A stretch of DNA of 64,000 nt, from NCBI GenBank assembly GCA_021732845.1, contig JAKFUF010000037.1, forward strand, positions 22,096-86,095. Reading direction: 5' to 3'. A model generated the notes under the pieces. The model saw only the letters and a list, made by a program, of their open reading frames with translations. It was not told the origin of the DNA and did not search any database. Made by a program: the position numbers and the translations under genes. How positions within the stretch are numbered: position 1 is the first letter of the stretch; each line of letters opens with the position of its first letter. Positions 1-8,863 of this stretch are shown here, piece after piece. The stretch is from Planctomycetaceae bacterium. GTDB taxonomy: Bacteria; Planctomycetota; Planctomycetia; Planctomycetales; Planctomycetaceae.

Positions 1-149
1 GCCGCCAGCCCGAACCCCATGAACAGGCCGCTGGTCTGCCCGATGCCGATCAATGCCAGCCGTTCGGACAGCCAATCAAAGGCGTTGGGCGCGGCCTGAC
101 GCTGCACCCATTTCAGGAGAAGTTGCGCGGGCTGCAAGGTGTTGCTCAT
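1..149 (-). CDS. N-terminal part of an unidentified protein (EboA-like?)
   Basis: Only the first 49-50 codons are in the window; the gene runs off the left edge. The ATG is at 149 on the minus strand and the protein starts MSNTLQPAQLLLKWVQ. The segment LLLKWVQRQ...FDWLSERLALIG resembles the start of EboA-family proteins, which act with the eustigmatophyte/bacterial ebo cluster, but 49 residues are too few to be sure. The gene is divergent from the DUF5131 gene at 376. The spacer of 226 bases between them shows no element I can name. Confidence 0.4.
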   Translation of the reverse strand, partial: MSNTLQPAQLLLKWVQRQAAPNAFDWLSERLALIGIGQTSGLFMGFGLA

Positions 150-375
150 GGTGGGAATTGGGGAAGTCTTGTCTCCCGAAATTATACCAGAGTTCGCCAT
201 GCCACTCGGCTTGCGAGGACTGAATTCTGCGGGAGATCAGGCATTAAATCACCCCATCCGGTGAGTCGAATTCATACGACGACTTGCAATGTGGTGTACA
301 GTTGTCTTAACCTGAACTGCACGGCTGTTCCATGGCCCAGTTCACGGAATGCCGATGCACTTCACAGAGGGATCT

Positions 376-1203
376 ATGAGCGCCAATTCCAAGATCGAAT
401 GGACCGACGCAACTTGGAATCCAGTGCGCGGTTGTACCAAAGTCAGTCCCGGTTGCATCCACTGTTATGCGGAGACGTTGGCCGAACGCTTTCGTGGCGT
501 TCCGAATCATCCGTACGAGCAGGGCTTCGACCTTCGCCTTGTTCCCGACAAGATTGCAGAGCCGCTGAGTTGGTCCAAGCCACAAATGGTATTCGTCAAC
601 TCGATGAGTGACCTGTTTCACAAGGATGTGCCAGACGACTACATCGTCCTGGTGGCAGGTGTGATGGCTTCCGCAAACTGGCATACCTATCAAGTGCTGA
701 CCAAAAGGTCAGACCGGCTGCGTGACTTGCTTCAAACAAAGCTCGCATTCGCTTCTGAACTCCCACATATCTGGTGGGGAGTGAGTGTCGAGAATCGTAA
801 ATATGGCCTTCCGCGAGTCGAACACCTGCGACAAGCCGATCCGAAGATGGCATTCTTGTCCGTCGAACCGCTGCTGGAAGACCTCGGGAGTTTCAGTTTG
901 TCAGGGATCGACTGGGTCATCGTCGGAGGGGAGAGCGGGGCTGGTGCACGCCCGATGAATCCCGCATGGGTTGCCGAGATCCAACGTCAGTGTCGCGAGT
1001 CGAGCATTCCATTTTTCTTCAAACAATGGGGTGGAGCTAAGAAGAGTCTTACCGGACGCGAACTAAACGGTCGCACATTCGATGAAATGCCGCCTTTGAA
1101 TCGGGGAAGGATTTTACCCTCGGCGGAAAGAAAATTACTTGCCGCTGCCTTCGCCGCCGAATGGCGGGATAGATGTCCACCGAAGATCCACCACGTAGCG
1201 TGA
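376..1203 (+). CDS. DUF5131 (phage Gp37/Gp68-like) three-Cys-motif protein
   Basis: This is a 275-residue protein of the DUF5131 family. Near the N-terminus it reads KIEWTDATWNPVRGC, followed by a CX6CX2C cluster (Cys20, Cys27, Cys30), a spacing like that of radical-SAM Fe-S proteins. FLSVEPLLEDLG and GGESG later in the chain are also typical of the family. I chose the ATG at 376 because an AGAGGG ribosome site lies just upstream and family homology begins there; an ATG at 349 is possible. The TcmP partner gene follows after 8 bases, the usual arrangement. The biochemical role of the pair is not established; it is often seen on phage and accessory DNA. Confidence 0.88.
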   Translation: MSANSKIEWTDATWNPVRGCTKVSPGCIHCYAETLAERFRGVPNHPYEQGFDLRLVPDKIAEPLSWSKPQMVFVNSMSDLFHKDVPDDYIVLVAGVMASANWHTYQVLTKRSDRLRDLLQTKLAFASELPHIWWGVSVENRKYGLPRVEHLRQADPKMAFLSVEPLLEDLGSFSLSGIDWVIVGGESGAGARPMNPAWVAEIQRQCRESSIPFFFKQWGGAKKSLTGRELNGRTFDEMPPLNRGRILPSAERKLLAAAFAAEWRDRCPPKIHHVA

Positions 1204-1211
1204 GATAGAAG

Positions 1212-2468
1212 ATGGGCCACAAAAACCATGATTGGGGTGTTGGCAAGACTCCACCGGTCATTCGCTCGCACAGCCTTGCCAAGCACAGAGTGCTGCGGGG
1301 CTATCTCGAACGATATATCTCTGTTCTTACCGCAAATCCAAGGCTCGACCAGTTTCGGCTGACACTTGTGGATGGGTTCGCTGGTGGTGGCATCTACCTT
1401 GACGCAAGGTCCAAGGAGGAACGATCAGGTTCGCCCCTGATCATGCTCGAAGCGATGGACCAGGCTGCCGAGGCTGCCAAGGCTTCGCGGTTGAAGCCAT
1501 TTCACCTCGATGTGCAGTACATCTTTGTTGAAAAAGATGCGGAAACCATCGACTATCTTCGAAGCGTCATTTCCAAGTCCAAACACGCACCGCTGCTCGC
1601 GGACAGGATCCAACTGCTCCAGGGAGAATTTACAGCGAAAGTTCCCGAAATCACCGCATTTGTAAAACAGCGGGGACGCGCAGAGCGGGCAATTTTCGTG
1701 CTGGACCAGTTCGGATACATTGACGTTCCGCTGCCGACAATTCGCAATATCCTGGCGACAGTCGACAAGGCCGAAGTGTTTATGACTTTCGCAGTCGATT
1801 TTTTGATTGACTACTTGAGTGAAAACGAGGCGACTCAACAAACGCTCGCCAAGATTGGGATCACCCTGCCCTCCAAAACAATCGGAACGGCAAAGGAGAG
1901 CCGGGATTGGCGGCGATCAATCCAATTGGCACTTCACGAACAGATCCGGTCACAAACCGCCGCAAAGTTTTATACGCCCTTCTTCATCCGATCAGAAGAT
2001 TCGCACCGTGATTTTTGGCTGGTGCACCTTTCGGGACATTTCCGTGCAAGGGACGTCATGGTGGGCTTGCACTGGAAGGAGAATCGCTCGTTCGCACACT
2101 ATGGTGGCTCTGGCCTGCAGATGTTGGGTTACGATCCCAAGTACGACTCCGACCTGACCAGACAGAGAATGCTGCCTGAGTTTCATTTCGATCAAACCGC
2201 CCGTGCTTCAAGCCACGAAGAATTGCTCAGGCAGTTGCCAGAGAGAATTTTCCCATCGAAAGACGGGATTACGTTCCAGTCCCTTTTCTCCAGTCTGACA
2301 AACGAGTGTCCGGTGACTGCCGAAATCATGAAAGATGTCTTAAATGACTTGGCGAAGGACGGAACTATCCGTGTCCAGGACAAGCAGAAACTGATCATTC
2401 GACGGGCGGGAATTCGGCATGATTCGGACATCATTCTGCCGAACCCGCAAAGACGGCTTTTTACCTGA
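1212..2468 (+). CDS. tcmP: Three-Cys-motif partner protein TcmP
   Basis: This 418-residue protein matches the TcmP family, named for its constant pairing with a three-Cys-motif protein such as the DUF5131 gene just upstream (8-base gap, surely cotranscribed). Recognisable parts are the N-terminal KHRVLRGYLERYISVL, then LTLVDGFAGGGIYLD, a motif like the SAM-binding GxGxG loop of Rossmann methyltransferases, then FVLDQFGYIDVPL in the middle. A C-terminal winged-helix-like stretch (about residues 340-400) may bind nucleic acid; this is inference. The gene runs convergently into htpG with a 27-base gap. Function unknown; the pair may modify nucleic acid or a phage component. Confidence 0.88.
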   Translation: MGHKNHDWGVGKTPPVIRSHSLAKHRVLRGYLERYISVLTANPRLDQFRLTLVDGFAGGGIYLDARSKEERSGSPLIMLEAMDQAAEAAKASRLKPFHLDVQYIFVEKDAETIDYLRSVISKSKHAPLLADRIQLLQGEFTAKVPEITAFVKQRGRAERAIFVLDQFGYIDVPLPTIRNILATVDKAEVFMTFAVDFLIDYLSENEATQQTLAKIGITLPSKTIGTAKESRDWRRSIQLALHEQIRSQTAAKFYTPFFIRSEDSHRDFWLVHLSGHFRARDVMVGLHWKENRSFAHYGGSGLQMLGYDPKYDSDLTRQRMLPEFHFDQTARASSHEELLRQLPERIFPSKDGITFQSLFSSLTNECPVTAEIMKDVLNDLAKDGTIRVQDKQKLIIRRAGIRHDSDIILPNPQRRLFT

Positions 2469-2495
2469 ACACGGAAGTCGACCAACTGAGCTTGT

Positions 2496-4385
2496 CTACT
2501 TCGCCTGCGCCAACTCCGACATGAACCGTTCCATGCGGGTCACCAGGTCTTCGGGCTCCGGCGGGAGGCCTTCCAAGATCATGGCGTTGGCGAACAACTG
2601 CTGGCCGCATTCCTTGACGAAGGCTGCCTGACCGTCTTCCGCCGCGAGGCTGGTCAGCCGCAGAATGAGCGGGTGAGTCGGATTCACCTCCAGGGCGCGT
2701 TTCGACATTTCGAACTCCTGATGGTTCATCTTCAGCACTTTTTGCAGTTGTGTGCTGAGGGCACCGGCGGGGTTCACCAGACAGCAGGGGCTGTCGGTCA
2801 ATCGCTTGGAGGCCTTCACATCCGACACGCGGTCTCCCAGTGCCTCGCGGAACAGTTCGAGCACCCGGTCGAAGCCGGCCGGTTTCTCAGCTTCGGCAGG
2901 CTCTGGTGTCTCGGCGGAATCGGTCCCCTCGGGGAATTCCACTTCGGCGGAGTCAATGGACACGATCTGCTTCTCGGAGAAGGTCCGCAGGTGCGAGAGG
3001 GCCATCTCGTCGATCGGATCGATCAGGTACAGCACCTCCAGCTTCTTCCGGCGGAAGACCTCGAGGTTGGGGTTCTTCTTGAGGGTTTCCAAATCCGGGC
3101 CGCAGACGAAGTAGATCTGCTTCTGCTTCTCGGACACGCGGGCCACATAGTCCGCCAGGCTGATCAGCTTCTCCGGGTTCTCGGTGTCATTGGATGACCG
3201 GAACCGCAGCAGTTTTCCCAGGCGTTCACGCGACTCGAAGTCGGTGGCGATCCCCTCGCGGAGGTTTGGCCCGAACTGCCGGTAGAACTTTTCGTAGACC
3301 TCAGGCGTGTCTGTCGCCAGCGTATCGAGGTGATCCAGCACCTTCTTCGTCAGCACCTTCTTCAGCTTGCGGAAGATGGTGTTGTCCTGCAGCGTCTCCC
3401 GCGAGACAGCCAGCGGCAGGTCGGCGGAATCGACCAGACCGTACAGGAACCGCATGTATTCCGGCAGCAGTTCGCGGCAGTTGTCTTGGACGAGAATCCG
3501 CTTGGCGCACAGGTGCAGCCCATGCTCGTTCTTGCCAAAGCCCAGCAGTTCGAAATTTTCTTCCGGGCAGTAGAGAATCGCACTGAACTGCAGCGGCGAG
3601 TCGCTGGAGAGATGCAGATACCACAGCGGCTTCGCATCCGGTCGATGGGTCAGATGCTGGAAGAAGCCGTTGTACTTCTCCTCAGTCAGCTCGTGTTTGG
3701 GCTCGACCCAAATCGGACGCTGATCGTTGAGCACCTCGCCTTCGAGGCGGATCGGATGGGGAATGAACGATGAGTAGCGGCGGATGATGCTCTTGAGCCG
3801 GTAGGCCTCCAGGAATTCGTCGAGATCCGCCTTGAGATGCAGCCGGACTTGGGTGCCGCGCGGAAGGCTCTCGGCGGGCTCGATGCTGTACCGACCCGTC
3901 CCGTCCGACTCCCACCGCCAACTGGCGTCCTCCGCATAGCTGTGGCTCAGCACCTCGACCTTGTCGGCCAGCATGAATGCGGAATAGAAGCCCACGCCAA
4001 ACTGCCCGATCAGCGTGAGATCTTTCTTCGCATCCCCGGAGAGCTTGCTCAGGAACTCCAGTGAACCCGAGTGCGCGATCGTGCCCAGGTTTTTCACGAG
4101 TTCATCGTGCGTCAGCCCGATGCCGTTGTCGCGGATTGTCAGGATCCGCTTTTCCTTGTCGACTTCCAAGGTGACTTCCAGCGGCGCGTCGTCACGATAT
4201 TTCTCTTCGAAGAGTTGGATGTGCCGCAGCTTGTCGAGGGCGTCGGACGCGTTGGAAACCAGTTCGCGGATCGAAATCTCTTTGTTTTGGTAAAGAGAGT
4301 GGGACAGGATGTGCAAAAGCTGCTTGATCTCGGCTTGAAACGAGAATTCCTGCTTTTCAGGCGTGGCTTCCACAGGCGCAGTCAC
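2496..4385 (-). CDS. htpG: Molecular chaperone HtpG (Hsp90)
   Basis: HtpG is the bacterial Hsp90, a cytosolic dimeric ATP-dependent chaperone. The 629 residues match the family length. The N-terminal GHKL ATPase domain shows [25 protein letters not shown] and [12 protein letters not shown], which are the ATP-lid and nucleotide-binding motifs. The middle domain has the usual SRETLQDN segment, and the C-terminal dimerisation domain ends near residue 620. The start codon is GTG at 4385, with GGAGA about nine bases upstream. The first residues ([19 protein letters not shown]) lead directly into the conserved start of the fold. It is a single-gene unit, convergent with tcmP. Confidence 0.98.
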
Positions 4386-4560
4386 AATTCAATCTCCGAC
4401 GCGACACAGACTGGACAATCAAGATCCCGACGATGAAAGCATACGGAGTGCCAATCGGACTGCCTTTCGTCGTTCGCTGCAAACGACATGTTAATAATTG
4501 GTTGCGCCGATGGTGCAAAATTGGCATCCGACTCCAACATGCCAATCTGGCAGTGGCCGA

Positions 4561-5376
4561 TCAATTCCATTCGGGTTGAGCACCAACGACCCGCCAGCGA
4601 CGTTTCGCTTCCAGCAGGCACTGCCGCGCCTCTTGCAGCAGCGGTGCGTGACAGAGCTTTTCGGTCATGGCGACGGCGCGGTTCAGCAGCAGCAGGGCGG
4701 CCGGCCACCGCTCCAAATTCGCGAGGACCTGTCCGATATGAAGCAGGTCGGTCGCCACGCCGCGCTCATCCTGAAGTTCGACATGCAGGTCGAGTGCCTT
4801 CCGATAATACTTCAGCGCCTGCTCGGTTTTGCCGCGGAGCGCGGCGACATGGCCGAGGCTTCCCCAGTCATCCGCTTCACCGGAGCGGGTGCCGAGGCTC
4901 ACCTCCCATTGCAGGGAACGGTGAAAGAGTTCTTCCGCCAGCTCGAAGTCCCGCGCCAGCAGGGCATCGTTCGCGCGGTTCGACAAATCACAACCCATTT
5001 GCGGTGGGTTCTGCGGATCGGACGACAACGCGACGCTCCACGATCGCTGCTGCCACCGGGCCGCCGACTCTGCATCCCCGATCTCTCGAAAGAGGACTGC
5101 CAGATTGTTGGCCGAGACGGACACGAGCGCCTGATTGCCGCCCAACCTCGCCTGAACCAGTGCCGTTCGCACGTGTTCCAGGGCGGCCGCGAACTCTCCT
5201 TGTCGCCAGAGGAACTGGCCGTAAGCGTGCGCCGCGACGCCGGATTCGTCCAAATCCACGGCGTGAGTGAAGTGTCGCCGCGCTGCATCGGGACGTGCGG
5301 ATGCGACCGCACGCTCAGCAGCCACGAGCAGTGCCGCCACGGGCGACGACTCGGACTCGATTGGGAAATTCTTCAA
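4561..5376 (-). CDS. TPR-repeat protein
   Basis: This is a 271-residue soluble protein made almost wholly of tetratricopeptide helices; I count five to six repeats (for example YGQFLWRQGEFAAALEHVRT, GHVAALRGKTEQALKYYRKA). TPR arrays mediate protein contacts, so no specific partner can be given. The start appears to be TTG at 5376, preceded by a GAGGG ribosome site; no earlier in-frame ATG exists before a stop. No signal peptide or membrane segment is visible. It lies alone between htpG (175 bases) and cdsA (114 bases), all on the minus strand. Confidence 0.82.
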   Translation of the reverse strand: MKNFPIESESSPVAALLVAAERAVASARPDAARRHFTHAVDLDESGVAAHAYGQFLWRQGEFAAALEHVRTALVQARLGGNQALVSVSANNLAVLFREIGDAESAARWQQRSWSVALSSDPQNPPQMGCDLSNRANDALLARDFELAEELFHRSLQWEVSLGTRSGEADDWGSLGHVAALRGKTEQALKYYRKALDLHVELQDERGVATDLLHIGQVLANLERWPAALLLLNRAVAMTEKLCHAPLLQEARQCLLEAKRRWRVVGAQPEWN

Positions 5377-5490
5377 GATGGCCCTCGCAGGTTTCTGGTT
5401 GTTGCACGGGAGAGGAGAGAGCGTGCATGACCTGAAAGCTGCGCAATAAACCTAAAATACCGATTATCCCCAATTTGTCAATTGCGCCGC

Positions 5491-6399
5491 CTACCGCGTC
5501 GTCACGAGTGGGAGCGTGAGCCACAGCAGGTAGGCGACAGGCCCGGCGAACATCACGCTGTCCAGCAGATCCAGGAGTCCACCAAAGCCGGGAAGAAGCG
5601 GGGCGGAGTCCTTCTGGCCGAGATCGCGTTTGATCAGGGATTCGCACAGGTCGCCGATCATCCCCACCAAGCCGATCGTCGCTCCGAACAGGATCGCGCC
5701 AAGGTGCTGGCCTTGATAATGGCCACCGGTGATGGTGGGGACCGCGAACGTGAACCAGAGCCACGACCCGAGGGCGGCACCGCCAATGGCTCCGTACGCG
5801 CCAGCCCAGGTCTTTCCGGGGCTCAGCTTCGGCACCATCTTGGCTTTTCCAAACGCCTTGCCGCAGGCGTAGGCCGTGGTGTCTCCACATTTGGTGGCAA
5901 TCATCAGGGAACCGATGGCGACATAACCCAGGTCGGTGCCTTGCACCCAGCGCAATTGGGCCGTGAGTCCCAGGAATAGCCCGACATAACCGACGCACAG
6001 GAATTCGGCACCCAGGGTTTCGAGATTGCCGCCAGGAGCGCTGTACCGGAACGCCCGCCAGGTCATCAGTGCCATCAACACAACGGTGATGGTTAGGGAC
6101 GAGGGACCGAGCACACCGAATGCCGCCAATCCCTTCTCGGCTGGAGCCAATACAGGCAGCCAGTGCGGCAGCCAATGGGCCGTGACGACCGCGACGCTTC
6201 CAGCAATGGTCGCGAATAAATTGGGCTGGAAGGAACGGGTCTGCAGCAGCAGATGGAATTCATAGACCGCGCGGACGGTGAGCAGCAAAATGAAGAGGTA
6301 CAGCCACGGGGCGGCGGCACCGCTCAGCGCGTCGACATAGAAAATTCCGATCAGGCCCGCAATCAGGAAGGGTGCCTGCAACAACCGCCATCCAAGCAT
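5491..6399 (-). CDS. cdsA: Phosphatidate cytidylyltransferase (CDP-diglyceride synthase)
   Basis: CdsA makes CDP-diacylglycerol from phosphatidic acid and CTP in the inner membrane, the branch point of phospholipid synthesis. The 302-residue protein has about seven to eight hydrophobic segments. Near the C-terminus it shows the family signature SLIKRDLGQKDSAP followed by LPGFGGLLDLLDS. Two usual positions differ: the consensus HGG reads FGG, and the Arg of the consensus D-R-x-D is Leu. The catalytic acidic residues remain. It sits 45 bases downstream of uppS, the common bacterial uppS-cdsA order, so the two are likely cotranscribed. Confidence 0.96.
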   Translation of the reverse strand: MLGWRLLQAPFLIAGLIGIFYVDALSGAAAPWLYLFILLLTVRAVYEFHLLLQTRSFQPNLFATIAGSVAVVTAHWLPHWLPVLAPAEKGLAAFGVLGPSSLTITVVLMALMTWRAFRYSAPGGNLETLGAEFLCVGYVGLFLGLTAQLRWVQGTDLGYVAIGSLMIATKCGDTTAYACGKAFGKAKMVPKLSPGKTWAGAYGAIGGAALGSWLWFTFAVPTITGGHYQGQHLGAILFGATIGLVGMIGDLCESLIKRDLGQKDSAPLLPGFGGLLDLLDSVMFAGPVAYLLWLTLPLVTTR

Positions 6400-6444
6400 G
6401 TCCGTCCCGTTCGGTCACATCACGAAAGTTGGGCCAAAACGACT

Positions 6445-7206
6445 TCAAGCGTTGAGGCCGCCAAACCGCCGGTCGCGGCCGCCAAAACTCTTCAGCGCCT
6501 CGTGCAGTTCGGGTTGCCGGAACTCCGGCCAGAACTTTTGCGTGACCCACAGTTCGGCATAGCTGATCTGCCACAACAGAAAATTGCTGATTCGCATTTC
6601 ACCGGCCGTGCGGATCAACAGGTCTGGATCTTCCATCCCTGCGGTGTACAACCGGTCGGCGATATGTTTCTCCGAGATGTCCGCCGGATCGAGTGTTCCT
6701 GCCACGGCCTCGCGGGCCAGCGTCTGCACGGCGTCAACCAGTTCCGACCGGCCGCCATAATTGACCGCCAGACACAGCCGCATCCCCCGATTGTTGGCAC
6801 TGCAGTCGAGCGTCTTTTGGACTTCCGACAGCACGCCGTCGCTCAATCCTTCACGGCGGCCGATCATGCAAAACTGCAGGTCCTGCCGCATGATCTCCGT
6901 CCGTTCTTCGATCACGTACTGTTCCAACAAGCTCATCAGGAAATCGAGTTCCGGCTTGGGCCGCTTCCAGTTTTCGCTGCTGAGGCAGTAAAGTGTCAGT
7001 TGCCCAATCCCGAGCCGCGCACATTCCTCGACGGTCAGACGCACCGTCTTCACGCCGCGGCGGTGTCCTTCCACGCGAGGGAGCCCCTGTGCCTGCGCCC
7101 AGCGACCGTTGCCGTCCATGATGATGGCAATGTGCCGGGGAAGTTTGCCTCGCTCCAGCCCCAGGTCGGCCAGTTCAGCATCGGTAAATTTTGGCGGAGA
7201 ACTCAC
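6445..7206 (-). CDS. uppS: Isoprenyl transferase (undecaprenyl diphosphate synthase)
   Basis: This cis-prenyltransferase condenses isopentenyl diphosphate to make the C55 lipid carrier for cell-wall and surface polysaccharides. The 253 residues carry the expected motifs: HIAIIMDGNGRWA with the catalytic Asp and the diphosphate loop, YCLSSENWKRP, NYGGRSEL, and DLLIRTAGEMRISNFLLWQ followed by SYAEL. The start is GTG at 7206. It is the first gene of the uppS-cdsA unit and is divergent from the pilus locus. Confidence 0.97.
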   Translation of the reverse strand: MSSPPKFTDAELADLGLERGKLPRHIAIIMDGNGRWAQAQGLPRVEGHRRGVKTVRLTVEECARLGIGQLTLYCLSSENWKRPKPELDFLMSLLEQYVIEERTEIMRQDLQFCMIGRREGLSDGVLSEVQKTLDCSANNRGMRLCLAVNYGGRSELVDAVQTLAREAVAGTLDPADISEKHIADRLYTAGMEDPDLLIRTAGEMRISNFLLWQISYAELWVTQKFWPEFRQPELHEALKSFGGRDRRFGGLNA

Positions 7207-7279
7207 GTCGCGATCCTTCGAAGAGGCAGTCAGCGGATTGTAGCACAGTCCCTCACGAAAGTTGACCGGTCAGCCCGCG

Positions 7280-7327
7280 AGCCCTCCGGTGAGCCACCGC
7301 GGGTCGATCCGCGCTCACCGGAGGGCT
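7280..7327. repeat. Long intergenic palindrome (REP-like) upstream of the pilus locus
   Basis: A perfect 15-base inverted repeat pairs 7280-7294 (AGCCCTCCGGTGAGC) with 7313-7327. The inner segment also pairs over five bases. It lies in the 335-base spacer between divergent uppS and the first pilus gene. It has no T-run on either side, so it is more like a dispersed palindromic element than an intrinsic terminator. The same GGAGGGC core recurs near 32245. The rest of the spacer (7328-7541) shows no gene. Confidence 0.75.
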
Positions 7328-7541
7328 TGCGCCGTGCCGCTCAAAGGGAGCGGTGGGGCAATCCTGTTGCGAAATTGCCCGATACTTTGCGTGCGAACGA
7401 GTGTTTCATTGCGGCTGGAGCAGTCGCACGCCTCTCCGCGCAAATCTCTTCACACTCGCTCTATCCACCGATTTCCAAGAAAGTTCTGGCGTTTTTTGAG
7501 GTGGTGGCTTAGAATGTCGGTCGTCCATCGCCGGTGCCGTC

Positions 7542-7742
7542 ATGCGCAATTTGAAACATCTCCCCCAGCCCAATCCGTGTCGTCCCCGTGTCGCCCTGCG
7601 GCGCGGAGCGGCCACGTTGGACTTCGTCCTCGTGTTGGGCATGTTGTTGCCCATCGCGGGGTTGTGTGTCTACCTGGGTGGGACAATCATCAAGTTGGCG
7701 TATGAAATGATCTGTGTGCTGGTGAGCTGGCCGTTCATGTGA
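7542..7742 (+). CDS. Small pilin-like protein of the Tad locus
   Basis: This 66-residue protein has a prepilin-type N-terminus: a basic leader ending RRG, then a hydrophobic helix starting AATLDFVLVLGMLLP. Cleavage after Gly22 would leave an acidic Asp at +5 in place of the usual Glu. The remaining chain is hydrophobic and ends WPFM. It precedes the Flp-like gene by 112 bases and opens the pilus locus, so I read it as a Flp-like or minor pilin. It could also be a small membrane protein with a fortuitous leader. Confidence 0.65.
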   Translation: MRNLKHLPQPNPCRPRVALRRGAATLDFVLVLGMLLPIAGLCVYLGGTIIKLAYEMICVLVSWPFM

Positions 7743-7854
7743 CCATCGACACAATTCGCCAACAAGCCACAATTCGTCAGAATCCACGCACCTCCAAATT
7801 TTACCGACCGATCATCTCTCCACTGAACACAATCGTTTCGCGCAGGAGCCTCCC

Positions 7855-8070
7855 ATGAAGTCCATTCAGGCGTTTCGGAACTTGCTGGGGCGCGTCCACC
7901 GGGACGAACGCGGCGCGGTCAGCCTCGAAACCATTCTGATCATCGGAGCCATCGCGCTGCCGATCCTGATCTTCATCATCAAGTACGGCTGGCCCAAGAT
8001 CAGGGCCTACTTCGACACCAATATCAAGGAGCTGGAAGGTCAGACGGACCAGCTCAAGAACTCCAACTAA
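7855..8070 (+). CDS. flp: Flp-type type IVb pilin
   Basis: This 71-residue protein has the type IV prepilin pattern: a short charged leader HRDERG, a processing Gly at 20, Glu at +5 (AVSLE), then the hydrophobic assembly helix TILIIGAIALPILIFI. A short hydrophilic tail follows. This matches Flp major pilins, which are cut by the dedicated A24 peptidase and polymerised by the CpaF/TadB/TadC machine. A strong AGGAG ribosome site lies seven bases before the ATG, as expected for an abundant subunit. It is followed by the repeat-filled spacer at 8087 and then the peptidase gene. Confidence 0.8.
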   Translation: MKSIQAFRNLLGRVHRDERGAVSLETILIIGAIALPILIFIIKYGWPKIRAYFDTNIKELEGQTDQLKNSN

Positions 8071-8086
8071 ACAGGACGACGAGTTT

Positions 8087-8217
8087 CAATGACCCAATTC
8101 CCAATGAATCAATGACCAATGGACCAATGAGTTGTTGAACTACCGTGATCTCGCGCTCAACAGCATTGGTCATTGGAGCATTGGTCATTGGAGCCTTGGT
8201 CATTGAGTCATTTCAAA
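8087..8217. repeat. Iterated CAATGACC / GGTCATTG spacer
   Basis: The left half of this spacer holds several copies of CAATGA(C/T) and CCAATGA. The right half holds the complementary CATTGGTCATTGG repeated. The two halves can pair into a long imperfect stem around the central 8125-8155. The same design recurs at 8752-8851, 9890-10005 and 19132-19169 in this locus only. I cannot tell whether it works as RNA structure, as a protein-binding array or as a passive dispersed element. Confidence 0.8.
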
Positions 8218-8230
8218 GGATGCGGAGGGC

Positions 8231-8749
8231 ATGATCTCGCTGTCATGTGGTCTCATGCTGGGGTTCACGCTCGCGGCGGCAGTCACTGACATCTGGTGGC
8301 ACAAGATCTTCAATTCGACGGTCTACCCGGGGATTTTGGTCGGCTTTTTGATGAGTGTGGCCGACCCGCAGGGGATCGGCTGGCAGGATAGTCTGGCAGG
8401 ATTCGGGCTGTGCGCCGGCGTGATGCTGGTGACGTTCGTGATGTTCCCCTCCGTGGGCGGTGGAGACCTGAAACTGGTGGCGATGATGGGGGCATTCCTG
8501 GGACTGTCCCGGGGGCTGGAAGGAATGCTGTGGACTTTCGTCCTCGGCGCGATGCTGGGAATCATGCAGTTGATCTGGACGGTGGGGGCGGTTCAGTTGG
8601 TGCGGCAGGTGGCCCACCACCTGTGGCTCACCCTCAAATACCGCTTCGTGATCCCGTTGAGTGAAAGGGAACGGCTGACCCTGCAAATGCCGCTGCGGCT
8701 CGCCCCCGCGGCATTCTTGGCGGAGTTGATTGTGCTGGCTTCGCAATGA
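8231..8749 (+). CDS. A24-family prepilin peptidase (TadV/CpaA-like)
   Basis: This 172-residue integral membrane aspartic peptidase cuts the leader from Flp and pseudopilins. The two catalytic aspartates are visible: Asp20 in AAAVTDIWWHK and Asp79 in the family motif GGGDLKL. There are about four to five hydrophobic segments. It lacks the N-methyltransferase zinc domain of PilD, as is normal for TadV. GGAGGGC lies just before the ATG at 8231. It stands directly after the Flp gene, a standard Tad arrangement. Confidence 0.93.
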   Translation: MISLSCGLMLGFTLAAAVTDIWWHKIFNSTVYPGILVGFLMSVADPQGIGWQDSLAGFGLCAGVMLVTFVMFPSVGGGDLKLVAMMGAFLGLSRGLEGMLWTFVLGAMLGIMQLIWTVGAVQLVRQVAHHLWLTLKYRFVIPLSERERLTLQMPLRLAPAAFLAELIVLASQ

Positions 8750-8751
8750 CC

Positions 8752-8851
8752 CAAGGTCCAAGGCCCCAATGACCAATGTCTCTTAAGCAACCCTGTCGAC
8801 GCTAATCAAACAACCCATTGGTCATTAATTCATTGGTCATTGGGTCATTCA
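8752..8851. repeat. Iterated CAATGACC / GGTCATTG spacer, second copy
   Basis: Between the prepilin peptidase and the TadE-like gene, the left part carries CCCAATGACCAATG. The right part carries CATTGGTCATTAATTC and CATTGGTCATTGGG. Same design as the spacer at 8087-8217, with complementary halves, but a different unpaired centre (about 8780-8812). Confidence 0.78.
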
Positions 8852-8863
8852 CCTCGGTGTCTC

